From Lachnospiraceae bacterium (lineage in GTDB: Bacteria > Bacillota > Clostridia > Lachnospirales > Lachnospiraceae): 41,188 bases of DNA. The notes under the pieces are model-generated. The model worked only from the letters and a program-made list of their open reading frames with translations, made no database searches and had not been told where the DNA came from. The stretch is from contig JAFRGQ010000049.1 in assembly GCA_017433725.1 (NCBI GenBank), forward strand, positions 1 through 41,188. The letters are read 5' to 3'. Shown in pieces: positions 7,495 to 15,476 of the stretch. The translations under genes and the position numbers were made by a program. Within the stretch, counting starts at the first letter, position 1. The number at the start of each line of letters is the position of its first letter.

Positions 7495-8763
7495 ATGTTA
7501 CATCATGAACATCCTGAAATAAAGAAACTGCTTCTCACAGGCAATTCCGGCCTTGAAAAAGAGTCTCTCCGCATTTGCTATGACGGTCATTTCTCACATA
7601 CGGCACATCCATTTCCGGATGATTCCTGCCTCGTGCGGGATTTCTGCGAGAACCAGCTGGAGATCAACACGAAAGTGGCCGCAACTCCGGAAGGCGCACT
7701 TCGTGATCTGATTGAGCATCACAGAAGGGCAGAGAAGGCTTTGCATGTGCTCCCGGTTCCGGAATATCTCTGGCCTTTTTCGAACCCGCCCTACATCCGG
7801 AACGAGGATGATATTCCGGTGGCACAGTTCTCGGGAGATCAGCGCTCCAAGACAGTCTATCGCAACTATCTGGCAGAGAAATACGGCAAGTACAAGATGA
7901 CTTTCTGCGGCATCCATTTTAACTATTCTCTGTCAGATGAGCTGCTTAACGCCGATTTTGTGTTCTCGGAAGAGACGAATTTTAACAAATACCGCGACCG
8001 GCTCTACCTGAACACGGCCAGAAATCTTATGCGGAACGGCTGGATCATAACGGTCCTGTGCGCCGCTTCGCCGCTGCTCGACGGCTCCTTTCTGAATCGG
8101 GATGACGCGGGCAAAACAGTCTTTTCGGGCATGGCCTCCACCCGCTGCAGTGAACTCGGCTACTGGAATCACTTCGTTCCGGTAATAAACTATCATTCTG
8201 TATTCACTTACGCTGACGGAATACGGGAAATGGTGCAGGATGGCATGATAGCAAGCCAGACGGAATACTATTATCCGGTCAGATTAAAATCCAGAGGGGA
8301 AAACAGTCTGGATGAGCTTGAAAAGACGGGAATCGATCACATTGAACTGAGAAATATAGATTTGAATCCATACGCGGAGGCAGGCATCTGTATCGAGGAT
8401 CTGAAGTTCATGCAGTTGCTCGTCGTATATGACAGCTGTATACATTCCGGGGAACTCAGCAAAGAGGAGCAGGTCACCGCGGAACTGAATTTTAAAAATG
8501 CTTCTCATTATGACATTGATATCGCAAAAATATTGTCAAATGGCGTTTCTCTCTCCGTAAGGCAGGCTTCCGCGAGGCTCCTGGATCAAATGGATACCTT
8601 CTTCACTGATAAGGATGCCCGGGAAATCATAGACTTCCAGCGGCAAAAGCTTACCGGGAAATCAGCCCGTTATGCCGTACGTGTGCATGCGGATTTCTCG
8701 GACGGCTTCGTGAAGCGAGGCCTGGAATATGCCATAAAGAAAGCTCCCGTCTCCGGCTCATGA
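7495..8763 (+). CDS. gshA: Glutamate-cysteine ligase, class I (GshA/GshAB N-domain type)
   Basis: Predicted gamma-glutamylcysteine synthetase, first step of glutathione-type thiol synthesis. GLEKESLRI near the N-terminus, ENQLEINT (about 63-70), the FCGIHFNYS stretch (about 137-145) and HIELRNIDLNPY (about 282-293) are hallmarks of the PF04262 family. At 422 residues it is shorter than E. coli GshA and has no ATP-grasp glutathione synthetase domain, so it is not a bifunctional GshAB. No gshB is in the window. It may accumulate gamma-Glu-Cys as the end thiol, or GshB may lie elsewhere. It is second in its operon; a palindromic element at 8816-8916 follows and may end transcription. Confidence 0.85.
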   Translation: MLHHEHPEIKKLLLTGNSGLEKESLRICYDGHFSHTAHPFPDDSCLVRDFCENQLEINTKVAATPEGALRDLIEHHRRAEKALHVLPVPEYLWPFSNPPYIRNEDDIPVAQFSGDQRSKTVYRNYLAEKYGKYKMTFCGIHFNYSLSDELLNADFVFSEETNFNKYRDRLYLNTARNLMRNGWIITVLCAASPLLDGSFLNRDDAGKTVFSGMASTRCSELGYWNHFVPVINYHSVFTYADGIREMVQDGMIASQTEYYYPVRLKSRGENSLDELEKTGIDHIELRNIDLNPYAEAGICIEDLKFMQLLVVYDSCIHSGELSKEEQVTAELNFKNASHYDIDIAKILSNGVSLSVRQASARLLDQMDTFFTDKDAREIIDFQRQKLTGKSARYAVRVHADFSDGFVKRGLEYAIKKAPVSGS

Positions 8764-8815
8764 ACCTCCGTCATGCACTGCCGGGGCTTTTACAGACATA
8801 GTGCTATTCAGCTTG

Positions 8816-8916
8816 AAGGGCTGTCGCATCAAGGCGTGATGCTGAAATATATTGCAGACGTTATTTGCAAATGTCTGCAATATATTGCGGCGACACTGTC
8901 TGATGCGGCAGCCCTT
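8816..8916 (+). repeat. 100-bp palindromic element, copy A
   Basis: The outer arms AAGGGCTGTCGCATCA (8816-8831) and TGATGCGGCAGCCCTT (8901-8916) pair with one mismatch. A perfect 14-bp inner stem, AATATATTGCAGAC (8846-8859) with GTCTGCAATATATT (8873-8886), sits inside. It lies between convergent genes and could act as a bidirectional terminator. The opposite-orientation relative at 13274-13370 shares 30 of the first 34 bases, so this is a dispersed element rather than a one-off terminator. Confidence 0.8.
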
Positions 8917-8928
8917 CTACCTGTCTTA

Positions 8929-9013
8929 TTCTTCATCGCACAATTCTCGTGACTTCAGCCGCGAGATTCGCGCGCATAGTGATGCTTTTCTTCATCGTGA
9001 GTACAATCTCGTG
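8929..9013. repeat. Two copies of a short intergenic motif
   Basis: TTCTTCATCG...CTCGTG occurs at 8929-8951 and again at 8988-9013. A third copy is at 23777-23799. All lie between a minus-strand stop codon and a terminator-like hairpin. No function is known. Confidence 0.5.
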
Positions 9014-9024
9014 ATAAATGCAAA

Positions 9025-10101
9025 TTACAGAACATGTACATTCTGCGGGTCAAACGCCACATAAGCTCTATCCCCGACCTCATACACCTTCTTATTCTTC
9101 GGATTGAAGTCCGTGATCTTGACCATCGTATCCCCGACCATAACATGATAGTTCTGATAACTTCCCATGAAGCAGCTGAGGATAACATCACAGGGCAGCT
9201 GACCCTTGTCAGCAATGACCGCCGATTCCGGGCGAAGAACAAGCGTACAGGGATCACCGATCGAGAAGTCGCCGACATCCTTGACTTCGACCTTCATGCC
9301 GTTGATCCTCGCCACACCGTCTTTGCCTTTTTTCGTTATCAGTTCGCCGCGAAGGAAATTCGCCTCACCGATAAAGTCGGCAACGAATTCGCTCTTCGGA
9401 TGATAATAGATTTCCTGCGGCGTTCCCATCTGTGCAACGACGCCCTTCTCCATGATGATGATCTTATCGGAGATAGCCATCGCCTCACTCTGGTCATGCG
9501 TGACGTAGACCGCCGTGATGCCGGCCTCCTGCTGGATCCTGCGGATCTCGGTACGCATCGTGACACGGAGCTTCGCATCCAGGTTGGACAGCGGCTCGTC
9601 GAAAAGAAGAACGCCCGGCTCAAGGACCAGCGCACGCGCGAGAGCAACACGCTGCTGCTGACCGCCGGAAAGCTGATTTGTCATACGGGCTTCCATGCCC
9701 TCAAGGCCGACAAGACCGAGAATGTGCGTGACCTTCGTCTTGATCGTCTCCTTGTCCATCTTGCGGAGCTTCAGGCCGTAAGCTACATTGTCGTAAATGT
9801 TGTAATGGGGAAGAAGCGCATAGCTCTGGAAAACCATAGCCGTGTCGCGCTTGTTCGGCGTGAGTGCGTTGATCGGCTCTTCACCGAGATAGATCTCGCC
9901 CTCATCCGGGCTCTCAAAACCTGCAATCATACGCAGGGTGGTCGTCTTGCCGCAGCCGGACGGACCGAGGAGCGTCACAAAACTGCCCGGCTCGATATCG
10001 AGCGAGGTATCGTGAACCGCGTAAAAATCCTTTTTCGTTTTCGGATCCTTATAGATCTTGGAAATATGTTCAAGGCGTACGCCCTTTTTCTCTTTAGCCA
10101 T
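9025..10101 (-). CDS. ABC transporter ATP-binding protein (Fe3+/spermidine/AfuC type)
   Basis: ATPase subunit of an import system, 358 residues: Walker A GPSGCGKTT (about 45-53), Q-loop VFQSYALLPH, signature LSGGQQQR (about 144-151), Walker B VLLFDEP, switch His in YVTHDQSEA, and a C-terminal TOBE-like domain (about 285-355). This architecture is shared by FbpC, PotA and AfuC transporters. It starts 6 bases after the permease stop and closes an SBP-permease-ATPase operon. The substrate is not readable from the ATPase; see the binding protein. Confidence 0.85.
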   Translation of the reverse strand: MAKEKKGVRLEHISKIYKDPKTKKDFYAVHDTSLDIEPGSFVTLLGPSGCGKTTTLRMIAGFESPDEGEIYLGEEPINALTPNKRDTAMVFQSYALLPHYNIYDNVAYGLKLRKMDKETIKTKVTHILGLVGLEGMEARMTNQLSGGQQQRVALARALVLEPGVLLFDEPLSNLDAKLRVTMRTEIRRIQQEAGITAVYVTHDQSEAMAISDKIIIMEKGVVAQMGTPQEIYYHPKSEFVADFIGEANFLRGELITKKGKDGVARINGMKVEVKDVGDFSIGDPCTLVLRPESAVIADKGQLPCDVILSCFMGSYQNYHVMVGDTMVKITDFNPKNKKVYEVGDRAYVAFDPQNVHVL

Positions 10102-10107
10102 AGCCCG

Positions 10108-11817
10108 TTAATCCTCCTTGTATGCCCGGCTCGTACCGAAATACTTGATGACCAGGTTCATTAACATAACCGCACTGTACGTTATCAAAATCAGGATCGT
10201 TGCAAATGCGCACGCGATACCGTATGCTCCCTTCTCCGCGAACTCATTGATCTGAACCGTAATGAGCAGGAACTGCGGAGTAACGAGAAGGATGATCGCA
10301 CTGATCGCCGTGATGCTTCGTACAAATGCTGTTACAAGACCGCTCAGGAAGCTGTCCTTGATGAGCGGCAGCGTGACCGTCATAAATACCGTAAAGCTGT
10401 CTGCACCCATATCGTATGCGGATTCCTCAATGCTCTTGTCGATCTGACGGAGAGCCGAGATACCGCTTCGTGTACCGGTCGGCAGGCTTCGCACGATAAA
10501 TACGATGACCAGAATCGTGCCTGTGCCGTAAAGTCCCTGCAGGAAACCGGTACGGAACACACCTGCTGAAAAACCGCGGATATATCCGATACCGAGAACC
10601 GTTCCGGGAACCGCCATGGCAAGCATCGAGACTGCCTCGATAAATCCCTTGGCTTTGAAGCTCCTCTTTACGACCAGATACGAAATGATCATGGAAAGCA
10701 GAGCGGTAATCGGCGCGGAGATAAAGGACAGGACGAAGGAATCCTTGAATGCCTTAAAGCCCTTGTATCTCGTGAATACCTGCCGGAACCATTTTGTCGT
10801 GAGGTGGAAATCGTATCCCCATGTCTTGAACAGTGCTCCGAATGGTACGCAGATGTACATAAGGCAGACGAAAAGTGCCAGTAGTGAGCAGAGGATTGTC
10901 AGCGGAATTGTTACGCTCTTGTCCTCGATAAGCATTCTCTGGCGGGAGGCCTTGCCAGAAAGGGTCGCGGTACTCTTTGCCTCCAGATAATACTTCTGGA
11001 CTATGAACATGATGAGCGTGATACACAGAAGAACAACAGCCATCGCAGAAGCGCCTTCCTTGTCATAAGCACCGGTAATCTGCAGGTAGATCGTCGTTGC
11101 GAGTGTATCGTAGGAACCACCGATGATCATCGGGTTCGCGAAATCGGCGATAGACTCGATGAAAGTTACCAGGAATGCGTTGCCGAGTCCGGGCAGGATC
11201 AGCGGCAGTGTTACCGTCATGAAAACGCCCCAGCGGGAAGCACCCATGTCGCGGGCTGCCTCCTCGAGGGAGGGATCGATATTTTTGAGAAGACCTCTCA
11301 TCATCATGTAGCAGACAGGGAAAAATGTCAGCGTCTGAACGATGGCAATGCCCCAGAATCCGTACACGTTATTGTCGTAGATATGCATAATATAGCGGGT
11401 AATGATACCGGCCTTTCCGAACAGCATGATCATGGACAGAGAGAGAACGAACGGCGGTGAGACGACCGGAAGCATGGAAACCACTTTGAAGAGTCCTTCC
11501 AACAGCCGTGTCTTTAATTTTACATATACTTCCACGTAGGCGAAGAGGAGTCCGATCAGCGCAGACGCAATACCTACCAGAAAGCCTACTTTCAATGTGT
11601 TCGAGATAGCTCTACGGAAGTTCTTCATGGCCATGATGCGCTTGAAGACTCCCAGACCTATGCCCTGATCCGTCACAAAACTGTCGACCAGAAGGATCGC
11701 CAGAGGGTAGAGGATGAACAGGGTAAGGAAGGCTATCAGTACGACAATTGTTGTCACCATGATAGGATCGGCAAAGAATTTCTTGCGATCCAGAGCGGCG
11801 CCCTGACTTTTAGCCAT
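10108..11817 (-). CDS. ABC transporter permease, fused two-domain (FbpB type)
   Basis: Membrane subunit of 569 residues with two consecutive BPD_transp_1 domains. Each has an EAA loop: EEAARDMGASRWGVFMTVTL in the first half and EESAYDMGADSFTVFMTVTL in the second. About 12 hydrophobic segments are seen. Such fused permeases are typical of ferric-iron (FbpB/SfuB) and sugar-phosphate (AfuB) importers. I place the start at ATG 11817 (MAKSQGAAL) because AAAGGGGG lies ten bases upstream. The longer open frame to 11898 would read through a hairpin and lacks a ribosome site. It sits 191 bases after the binding-protein gene. Confidence 0.85.
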   Translation of the reverse strand: MAKSQGAALDRKKFFADPIMVTTIVVLIAFLTLFILYPLAILLVDSFVTDQGIGLGVFKRIMAMKNFRRAISNTLKVGFLVGIASALIGLLFAYVEVYVKLKTRLLEGLFKVVSMLPVVSPPFVLSLSMIMLFGKAGIITRYIMHIYDNNVYGFWGIAIVQTLTFFPVCYMMMRGLLKNIDPSLEEAARDMGASRWGVFMTVTLPLILPGLGNAFLVTFIESIADFANPMIIGGSYDTLATTIYLQITGAYDKEGASAMAVVLLCITLIMFIVQKYYLEAKSTATLSGKASRQRMLIEDKSVTIPLTILCSLLALFVCLMYICVPFGALFKTWGYDFHLTTKWFRQVFTRYKGFKAFKDSFVLSFISAPITALLSMIISYLVVKRSFKAKGFIEAVSMLAMAVPGTVLGIGYIRGFSAGVFRTGFLQGLYGTGTILVIVFIVRSLPTGTRSGISALRQIDKSIEESAYDMGADSFTVFMTVTLPLIKDSFLSGLVTAFVRSITAISAIILLVTPQFLLITVQINEFAEKGAYGIACAFATILILITYSAVMLMNLVIKYFGTSRAYKED

Positions 11818-11868
11818 AGTGATAATTCCCCCTTTTATGAAAAACAAATTGGATAAACAGTAATACAT

Positions 11869-11919
11869 GAGGCTGCCGCGAAGCAACATGTCAGGCACTT
11901 CGCTTCCACCGGCAGCCTC
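11869..11919 (-). terminator. Intercistronic hairpin between binding protein and permease
   Basis: GAGGCTGCCG (11869-11878) pairs with CGGCAGCCTC (11910-11919), with an inner GCGAAG/CTTCGC stem. No T-run follows on the minus strand. It is more likely an attenuator or mRNA-stabilising stem, which would keep the binding protein in excess over the permease, than a full terminator. Confidence 0.6.
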
Positions 11920-12008
11920 TTACATTCTAGAATTTATGGTGCGCTGCGGAGAGCATAGTCATTTGCAAGTAAATTTCCCAGATTACACTTACCTTGCGCA
12001 AATGCCGC

Positions 12009-13133
12009 TTACTCAGTCTCGAAACGATCGTCAGCTGCGCTGCCGAGAGCATTCATGACTTCCTCAACGTACTTTGTAGTATTCTCTTTTGCATCCTCGA
12101 AATCATAGTCCATGACATTGTCTGGATCAAGACCGAAGTCAGCTGCGACTTTCGGCTGCTGAGCATTGTCAAGTACGAGGAACTGATAGGAGCCGTTCTG
12201 TGCTGCGAGCTCAACGCAGTCCGGGCTGAGCGCATACTCGATCCAAAGCTTAGCTGCATTCGGATGCTTGCAGCCCTTGAAGATGGCGGTAGCACCTACT
12301 TCGAAGGATGTGCCTGTGGACGGGATGATCAGGTCGATGTTGCCGTATCCGTTGTCCTCGATCTGTGTGATACCGTCATGCAGGAAACCGATACCGATGA
12401 CGCACTCGCCTGTACCGACGTTCTTGGACGGGCCGGAGCCGGACTTTGTGTAAACCTGAACGTTCTTGTCGAGATCGACAAGGTACTGGATACCTTCATC
12501 ATGTCCGTACTTCTGGATCATCGTGTTGACAACGAGCTTAGCAGTTCCGGCTGTGTTGTAGTTGGAGAGCCAGATGAGACCTTTGTACTTGGGATCAAGA
12601 AGATCCTTCCAGTCCTTCGGTTCCTCGATGCCCATACGATCGAGTTCGTCCCTGTTGACCATGAATCCGAGGATTCCCTTGTAGATGCCATACCAGTAAC
12701 CGTCTGCATCACGGTATACGTCGCCGATCAGATGGCTTGCATTCTCTGCCTCGTATGCTTCCAGAAGGCCTTCCGAAGCTGCAATGTTATAAGGATCTGT
12801 TGTGCCGCCGAACCAAACGTCGCCAGACGGATTGCCGGCTTCCTCTTCGATCTTGGACTGAACTTCACCTGTTGACAGTCTCTGATACTGAACTTCGATT
12901 CCGTACTTTTCCTGGAAATTCTCGCACGCGGTTGCAAGATATTCTTCTTCGCAGGATCCGTAAACGACCAGTTTTCCTTCTTCCTTGGCAGCTGCGACCA
13001 ACTCGGAATCCGCTGCTGCACCTGCTGTACTGGCGTCAGCTGCCGGTGCGGATGCGGAAGAACCACCGCCGCCGCATGCTGCCATGCCGAGCGCCATTGC
13101 ACCTGCCAGTAACAATGCCAAAACCTTTTTCAT
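12009..13133 (-). CDS. ABC transporter substrate-binding lipoprotein (Fe3+/AfuA-like family)
   Basis: Extracellular solute-binding protein of 374 residues anchored as a lipoprotein: signal MKKVLALLLAGAMALGMAAC with the lipidated Cys at 20, followed by a Gly/Ser/Ala-rich linker. The mature part begins AAKEEGKLVVYGSCEEE and contains DVWFGGTTDPY, as in SBP_bac_6 proteins (FbpA, AfuA). I do not see the paired tyrosines of classical ferric-binding FbpA near the C-terminus. A sugar-phosphate, phosphonate or carboxylate ligand is therefore at least as likely as iron. The start at 13133 has AAAGGAGG six bases upstream, better than upstream in-frame codons. First gene of the importer operon. Confidence 0.85.
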   Translation of the reverse strand: MKKVLALLLAGAMALGMAACGGGGSSASAPAADASTAGAAADSELVAAAKEEGKLVVYGSCEEEYLATACENFQEKYGIEVQYQRLSTGEVQSKIEEEAGNPSGDVWFGGTTDPYNIAASEGLLEAYEAENASHLIGDVYRDADGYWYGIYKGILGFMVNRDELDRMGIEEPKDWKDLLDPKYKGLIWLSNYNTAGTAKLVVNTMIQKYGHDEGIQYLVDLDKNVQVYTKSGSGPSKNVGTGECVIGIGFLHDGITQIEDNGYGNIDLIIPSTGTSFEVGATAIFKGCKHPNAAKLWIEYALSPDCVELAAQNGSYQFLVLDNAQQPKVAADFGLDPDNVMDYDFEDAKENTTKYVEEVMNALGSAADDRFETE

Positions 13134-13161
13134 GAGATACCTCCTTTGAACTTTTGTCGGC

Positions 13162-13246
13162 TTTCTTTGTGCGTTTTGCACAAAGAAATACCATTTTTCG
13201 TGTTCTTTCTGGCTATTATTCTAATACATTCGTGAGAAAAAGTAAA
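13162..13246 (-). promoter_or_regulatory. Promoter and leader palindrome of the ABC importer operon
   Basis: Minus-strand -35 TTTACT (13241-13246), 17 bases, -10 TAGAAT (13218-13223). About 30 bases downstream of the -10 lies a perfect 11-bp inverted repeat, TTTCTTTGTGC (13162-13172) with GCACAAAGAAA (13178-13188) around GTTTT. It could be an operator or a leader hairpin. Confidence 0.55.
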
Positions 13247-13273
13247 GTGTCCGTAAGATGACCTGCATGCAAA

Positions 13274-13370
13274 AAGGGCTGCCGCTGCAGGCGGTTTCGC
13301 TGCAATACTTAAGATATATGTACTTAATATCCACAGTATTGCAGCTTCGCGCCTTCATGCGACAGCCCTT
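13274..13370 (-). repeat. 100-bp palindromic element, copy B
   Basis: Outer arms AAGGGCTGCCGC (13274-13285) and GCGACAGCCCTT (13359-13370); inner stem GCTGCAATACT (13299-13309) with AGTATTGCAGC (13335-13345). Read in reverse complement, its first 34 bases match copy A (8816-8916) at 30 positions. It sits after the aldolase gene and before the importer promoter and probably also stops transcription. Confidence 0.8.
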
Positions 13371-13453
13371 ATTACTTGATTGAATCAGGAATACCTTTCT
13401 CCCGTTCCGCTATCGTACCTTCTGCATACCGATCCGCCCGAGACTTTTATTCT

Positions 13454-14356
13454 TCATCGCGAACACACAATCCCCTCTCTCTCGAAGATCTGTGCGATTT
13501 TTTCACGCTGCTCCTTCGTCACGCCCGGCATCGGAAAGCTGCATGCGCTGCTCTCGATGATTCCGCGCATCAGAGCCGCCTCCTTAATGACAGGAATGAA
13601 CAGCGGTCCGACCGCATAAATATCGAACAGCCTGTTGATCGTCTGCTGCCCGCGGGCGATTCCCTCGATGTCATTCTCCCGCATTGCCCGGATCCAAGCT
13701 GTGCAGATCTCCGGTACGATGTTGGAGAGCCCGCCGATGATCCCGTCACCGCCGGACATCACGTTATGGGCCGCATTATCGTCGAAGCCGGAATAGACCT
13801 CAAAATCCGGATAGACAGACTTCACGGTCTTGATCAGTTCTCTGGTATGGTCCATACCGCCGATCGTATCTTTGACTCCCACGAGATTCGAATGCCGTTC
13901 CCTCAAAGCGAGCACAGTCTCCGGGGCGATCGTATAGCCCGTCCTCTCCGGGAAATTGTAGAGATAGACCGGTCCCTCGATCTGATCTAACAGTTCGTCA
14001 TAATAGGCAAGCAGCTCACTGTCCGTGAACCGGAAATAATAGGGGCTTATAATCATCACGGCATCCGCGCCGTATTCCAGCATGTGGTTGGAAAATGGCA
14101 CGATTCTCTCATACATCATATCTGACGTGCCCACAATACACTTCGTGCGGTGCGCTATGGTATCTACGGCAAATTCAGCCAGTTCCCGCCGCTGCTCATA
14201 AGTCATCGCAAAGAACTCGCCTATACTTCCGTTCACAAGGATACCGTCTATCCCGTTTTTTATCAGATTCTCATAGAGAGAACCCTGACTCTTAAGGTCA
14301 AGGTTTCCGTCTGCTCCGAATATTGTTATTGCAGGCGTTATATAACTTGCTTTCAT
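13454..14356 (-). CDS. DapA/NanA-family aldolase, probably 2-keto-3-deoxy sugar-acid aldolase
   Basis: Class I (Schiff-base) aldolase of 300 residues. The catalytic Tyr is in YLYNFPERTGY (Tyr133), the Schiff-base Lys is Lys162 in GVKDT, and the carboxylate-binding loop is GSIGEF (43-48). Family members include dihydrodipicolinate synthase, N-acetylneuraminate lyase, and KDG and 2-keto-3-deoxypentonate aldolases. With a GntP permease and an IlvD/Edd dehydratase nearby, cleavage of a 2-keto-3-deoxy aldonate to pyruvate plus an aldehyde is the best reading; the same trio occurs in E. coli yjhHGF. It starts 2 bases after the GntR stop with AAAGGAG upstream. Confidence 0.82.
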   Translation of the reverse strand: MKASYITPAITIFGADGNLDLKSQGSLYENLIKNGIDGILVNGSIGEFFAMTYEQRRELAEFAVDTIAHRTKCIVGTSDMMYERIVPFSNHMLEYGADAVMIISPYYFRFTDSELLAYYDELLDQIEGPVYLYNFPERTGYTIAPETVLALRERHSNLVGVKDTIGGMDHTRELIKTVKSVYPDFEVYSGFDDNAAHNVMSGGDGIIGGLSNIVPEICTAWIRAMRENDIEGIARGQQTINRLFDIYAVGPLFIPVIKEAALMRGIIESSACSFPMPGVTKEQREKIAQIFEREGIVCSR

Positions 14357-14358
14357 GG

Positions 14359-15099
14359 TTAATTCTCCTTTAAGTCCTCTCTCCGTTCTTTCGATTTCCC
14401 CGCCTCCTCATCCAGCGTAGCTTTATTGGACAGAAGATGCTGAATCATAGCTATCCGTGCTGCCTCAGAATCATGAGCGGCTATCGCATCTACGATTGCT
14501 CTGTGTGTTGCAATCGTCTCCTCACGCAGCCGATTCTGATTCAGGGCGCCGAACAAACCGACCGAATATGTAATAACAGGAATCAGATTCGGAACCACGT
14601 CATTCTTTGTACATCTGGCAATACTTATATGTAGTCTGACATCGTTGGAAAGATGGTCAACACCGCTCCTTATATCGCGCTCAACATCCTCACATCTGGC
14701 CTTAATTTCCTCGATGTCTCTTTCTGTTGCACGCTGCGCTGCCATAGACGCCACCCAGGGCTCCAACTGCATTCTGACTTCCCACAGGTCAAAGGCCAGT
14801 TTCAACCGGTCTGTATAAAATGCAAATCCGAACGGATCCTCGACCCTCCCGGGATGATTGGCGATAAACGTACCTTTACCTCTCTTTATGGTCAGGATAT
14901 TGCGCGCCACAAGAATCTTGACGGCCTCCCGGATAGTTCCGCGTCCGACATTCAGAAGCGAACCCAGTTCGAACTCATTCGGGAGCTTGTCGCCGCTCTG
15001 CAGATTCCTGTTGATGATAAGCTGTGTGATCTGGTCCGCTGCTCTTTCGGGGAGAGGGAGATTATTTTTTGTTACATTCTGAAAACCGGACTCTTCCAT
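14359..15099 (-). CDS. GntR/FadR-family transcriptional regulator
   Basis: DNA-binding regulator of 246 residues. The N-terminal winged helix-turn-helix includes LPERAADQITQLI, LPNEFELGSLLNVGRGTIREA and the wing IKRGKGTF. A helical FCD effector domain follows, with the expected Asp/His metal or ligand positions (DVRLHISIA, THRAIVDAI). Such regulators respond to organic or sugar acids and bind palindromes. The start at 15099 (MEESGFQ) fits the family length; the frame could begin as early as 15168. It is cotranscribed with the aldolase. The two near-identical palindromes at 16975-16996 and 17140-17159 inside the divergent promoters are its likely targets. Confidence 0.85.
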   Translation of the reverse strand: MEESGFQNVTKNNLPLPERAADQITQLIINRNLQSGDKLPNEFELGSLLNVGRGTIREAVKILVARNILTIKRGKGTFIANHPGRVEDPFGFAFYTDRLKLAFDLWEVRMQLEPWVASMAAQRATERDIEEIKARCEDVERDIRSGVDHLSNDVRLHISIARCTKNDVVPNLIPVITYSVGLFGALNQNRLREETIATHRAIVDAIAAHDSEAARIAMIQHLLSNKATLDEEAGKSKERREDLKEN

Positions 15100-15245
15100 G
15101 ACTGACCTCGCTCTAAATTCACAACCCATGCTCTCCGCTTTGTATCTTATATATACAGAAGTCAACATTATAGTATTACATTTTCAAATATTAAGAAAAG
15201 TAGTTACTGTATGTGCAGAGTTCAAGTTCGTGATGCTCTATATCA

Positions 15246-15274
15246 AGTATATTGGAAGTTATGACTAAAATCAA
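15246..15274 (-). promoter_or_regulatory. Candidate promoter of the GntR-aldolase operon
   Basis: Minus-strand -35 TTGATT (15269-15274), 17 bases, -10 TATACT (15246-15251), about 150 bases before the GntR start. It lacks the GACGTC-centred palindrome seen in the two promoters at 16969-17164. Confidence 0.45.
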
Positions 15275-15395
15275 GGACACGTCATACATTATAGATAATT
15301 GTCATCCGCAATTATTGAACTTATCCGCATAAAACAGCCCGAAATACACATATTTCTGCCATTTTACGCGAAAAATATCTGATACTATATGATTT

Positions 15396-15430
15396 GATGC
15401 GAACCGGACATATGATGTCCGGTTCGCATC
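15396..15430 (-). terminator. Hairpin after the GntP permease gene
   Basis: Perfect 15-bp stem GATGCGAACCGGACA / TGTCCGGTTCGCATC around TATGA, 47 bases past the permease stop. The T-run is weak on both sides, but the stem is strong enough to act as a terminator or processing barrier. Confidence 0.65.
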
Positions 15431-15476
15431 TTTACTGAATTTTCCTGAGATTCGGAAATCTATTCTATGTAAGAGA

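Noticed and set aside
9025-13133. Firm naming of the ABC importer as FbpABC (iron)
   Set aside because: Family match is real, but the tyrosine iron ligands could not be identified by eye and the neighbours are sugar-acid genes.
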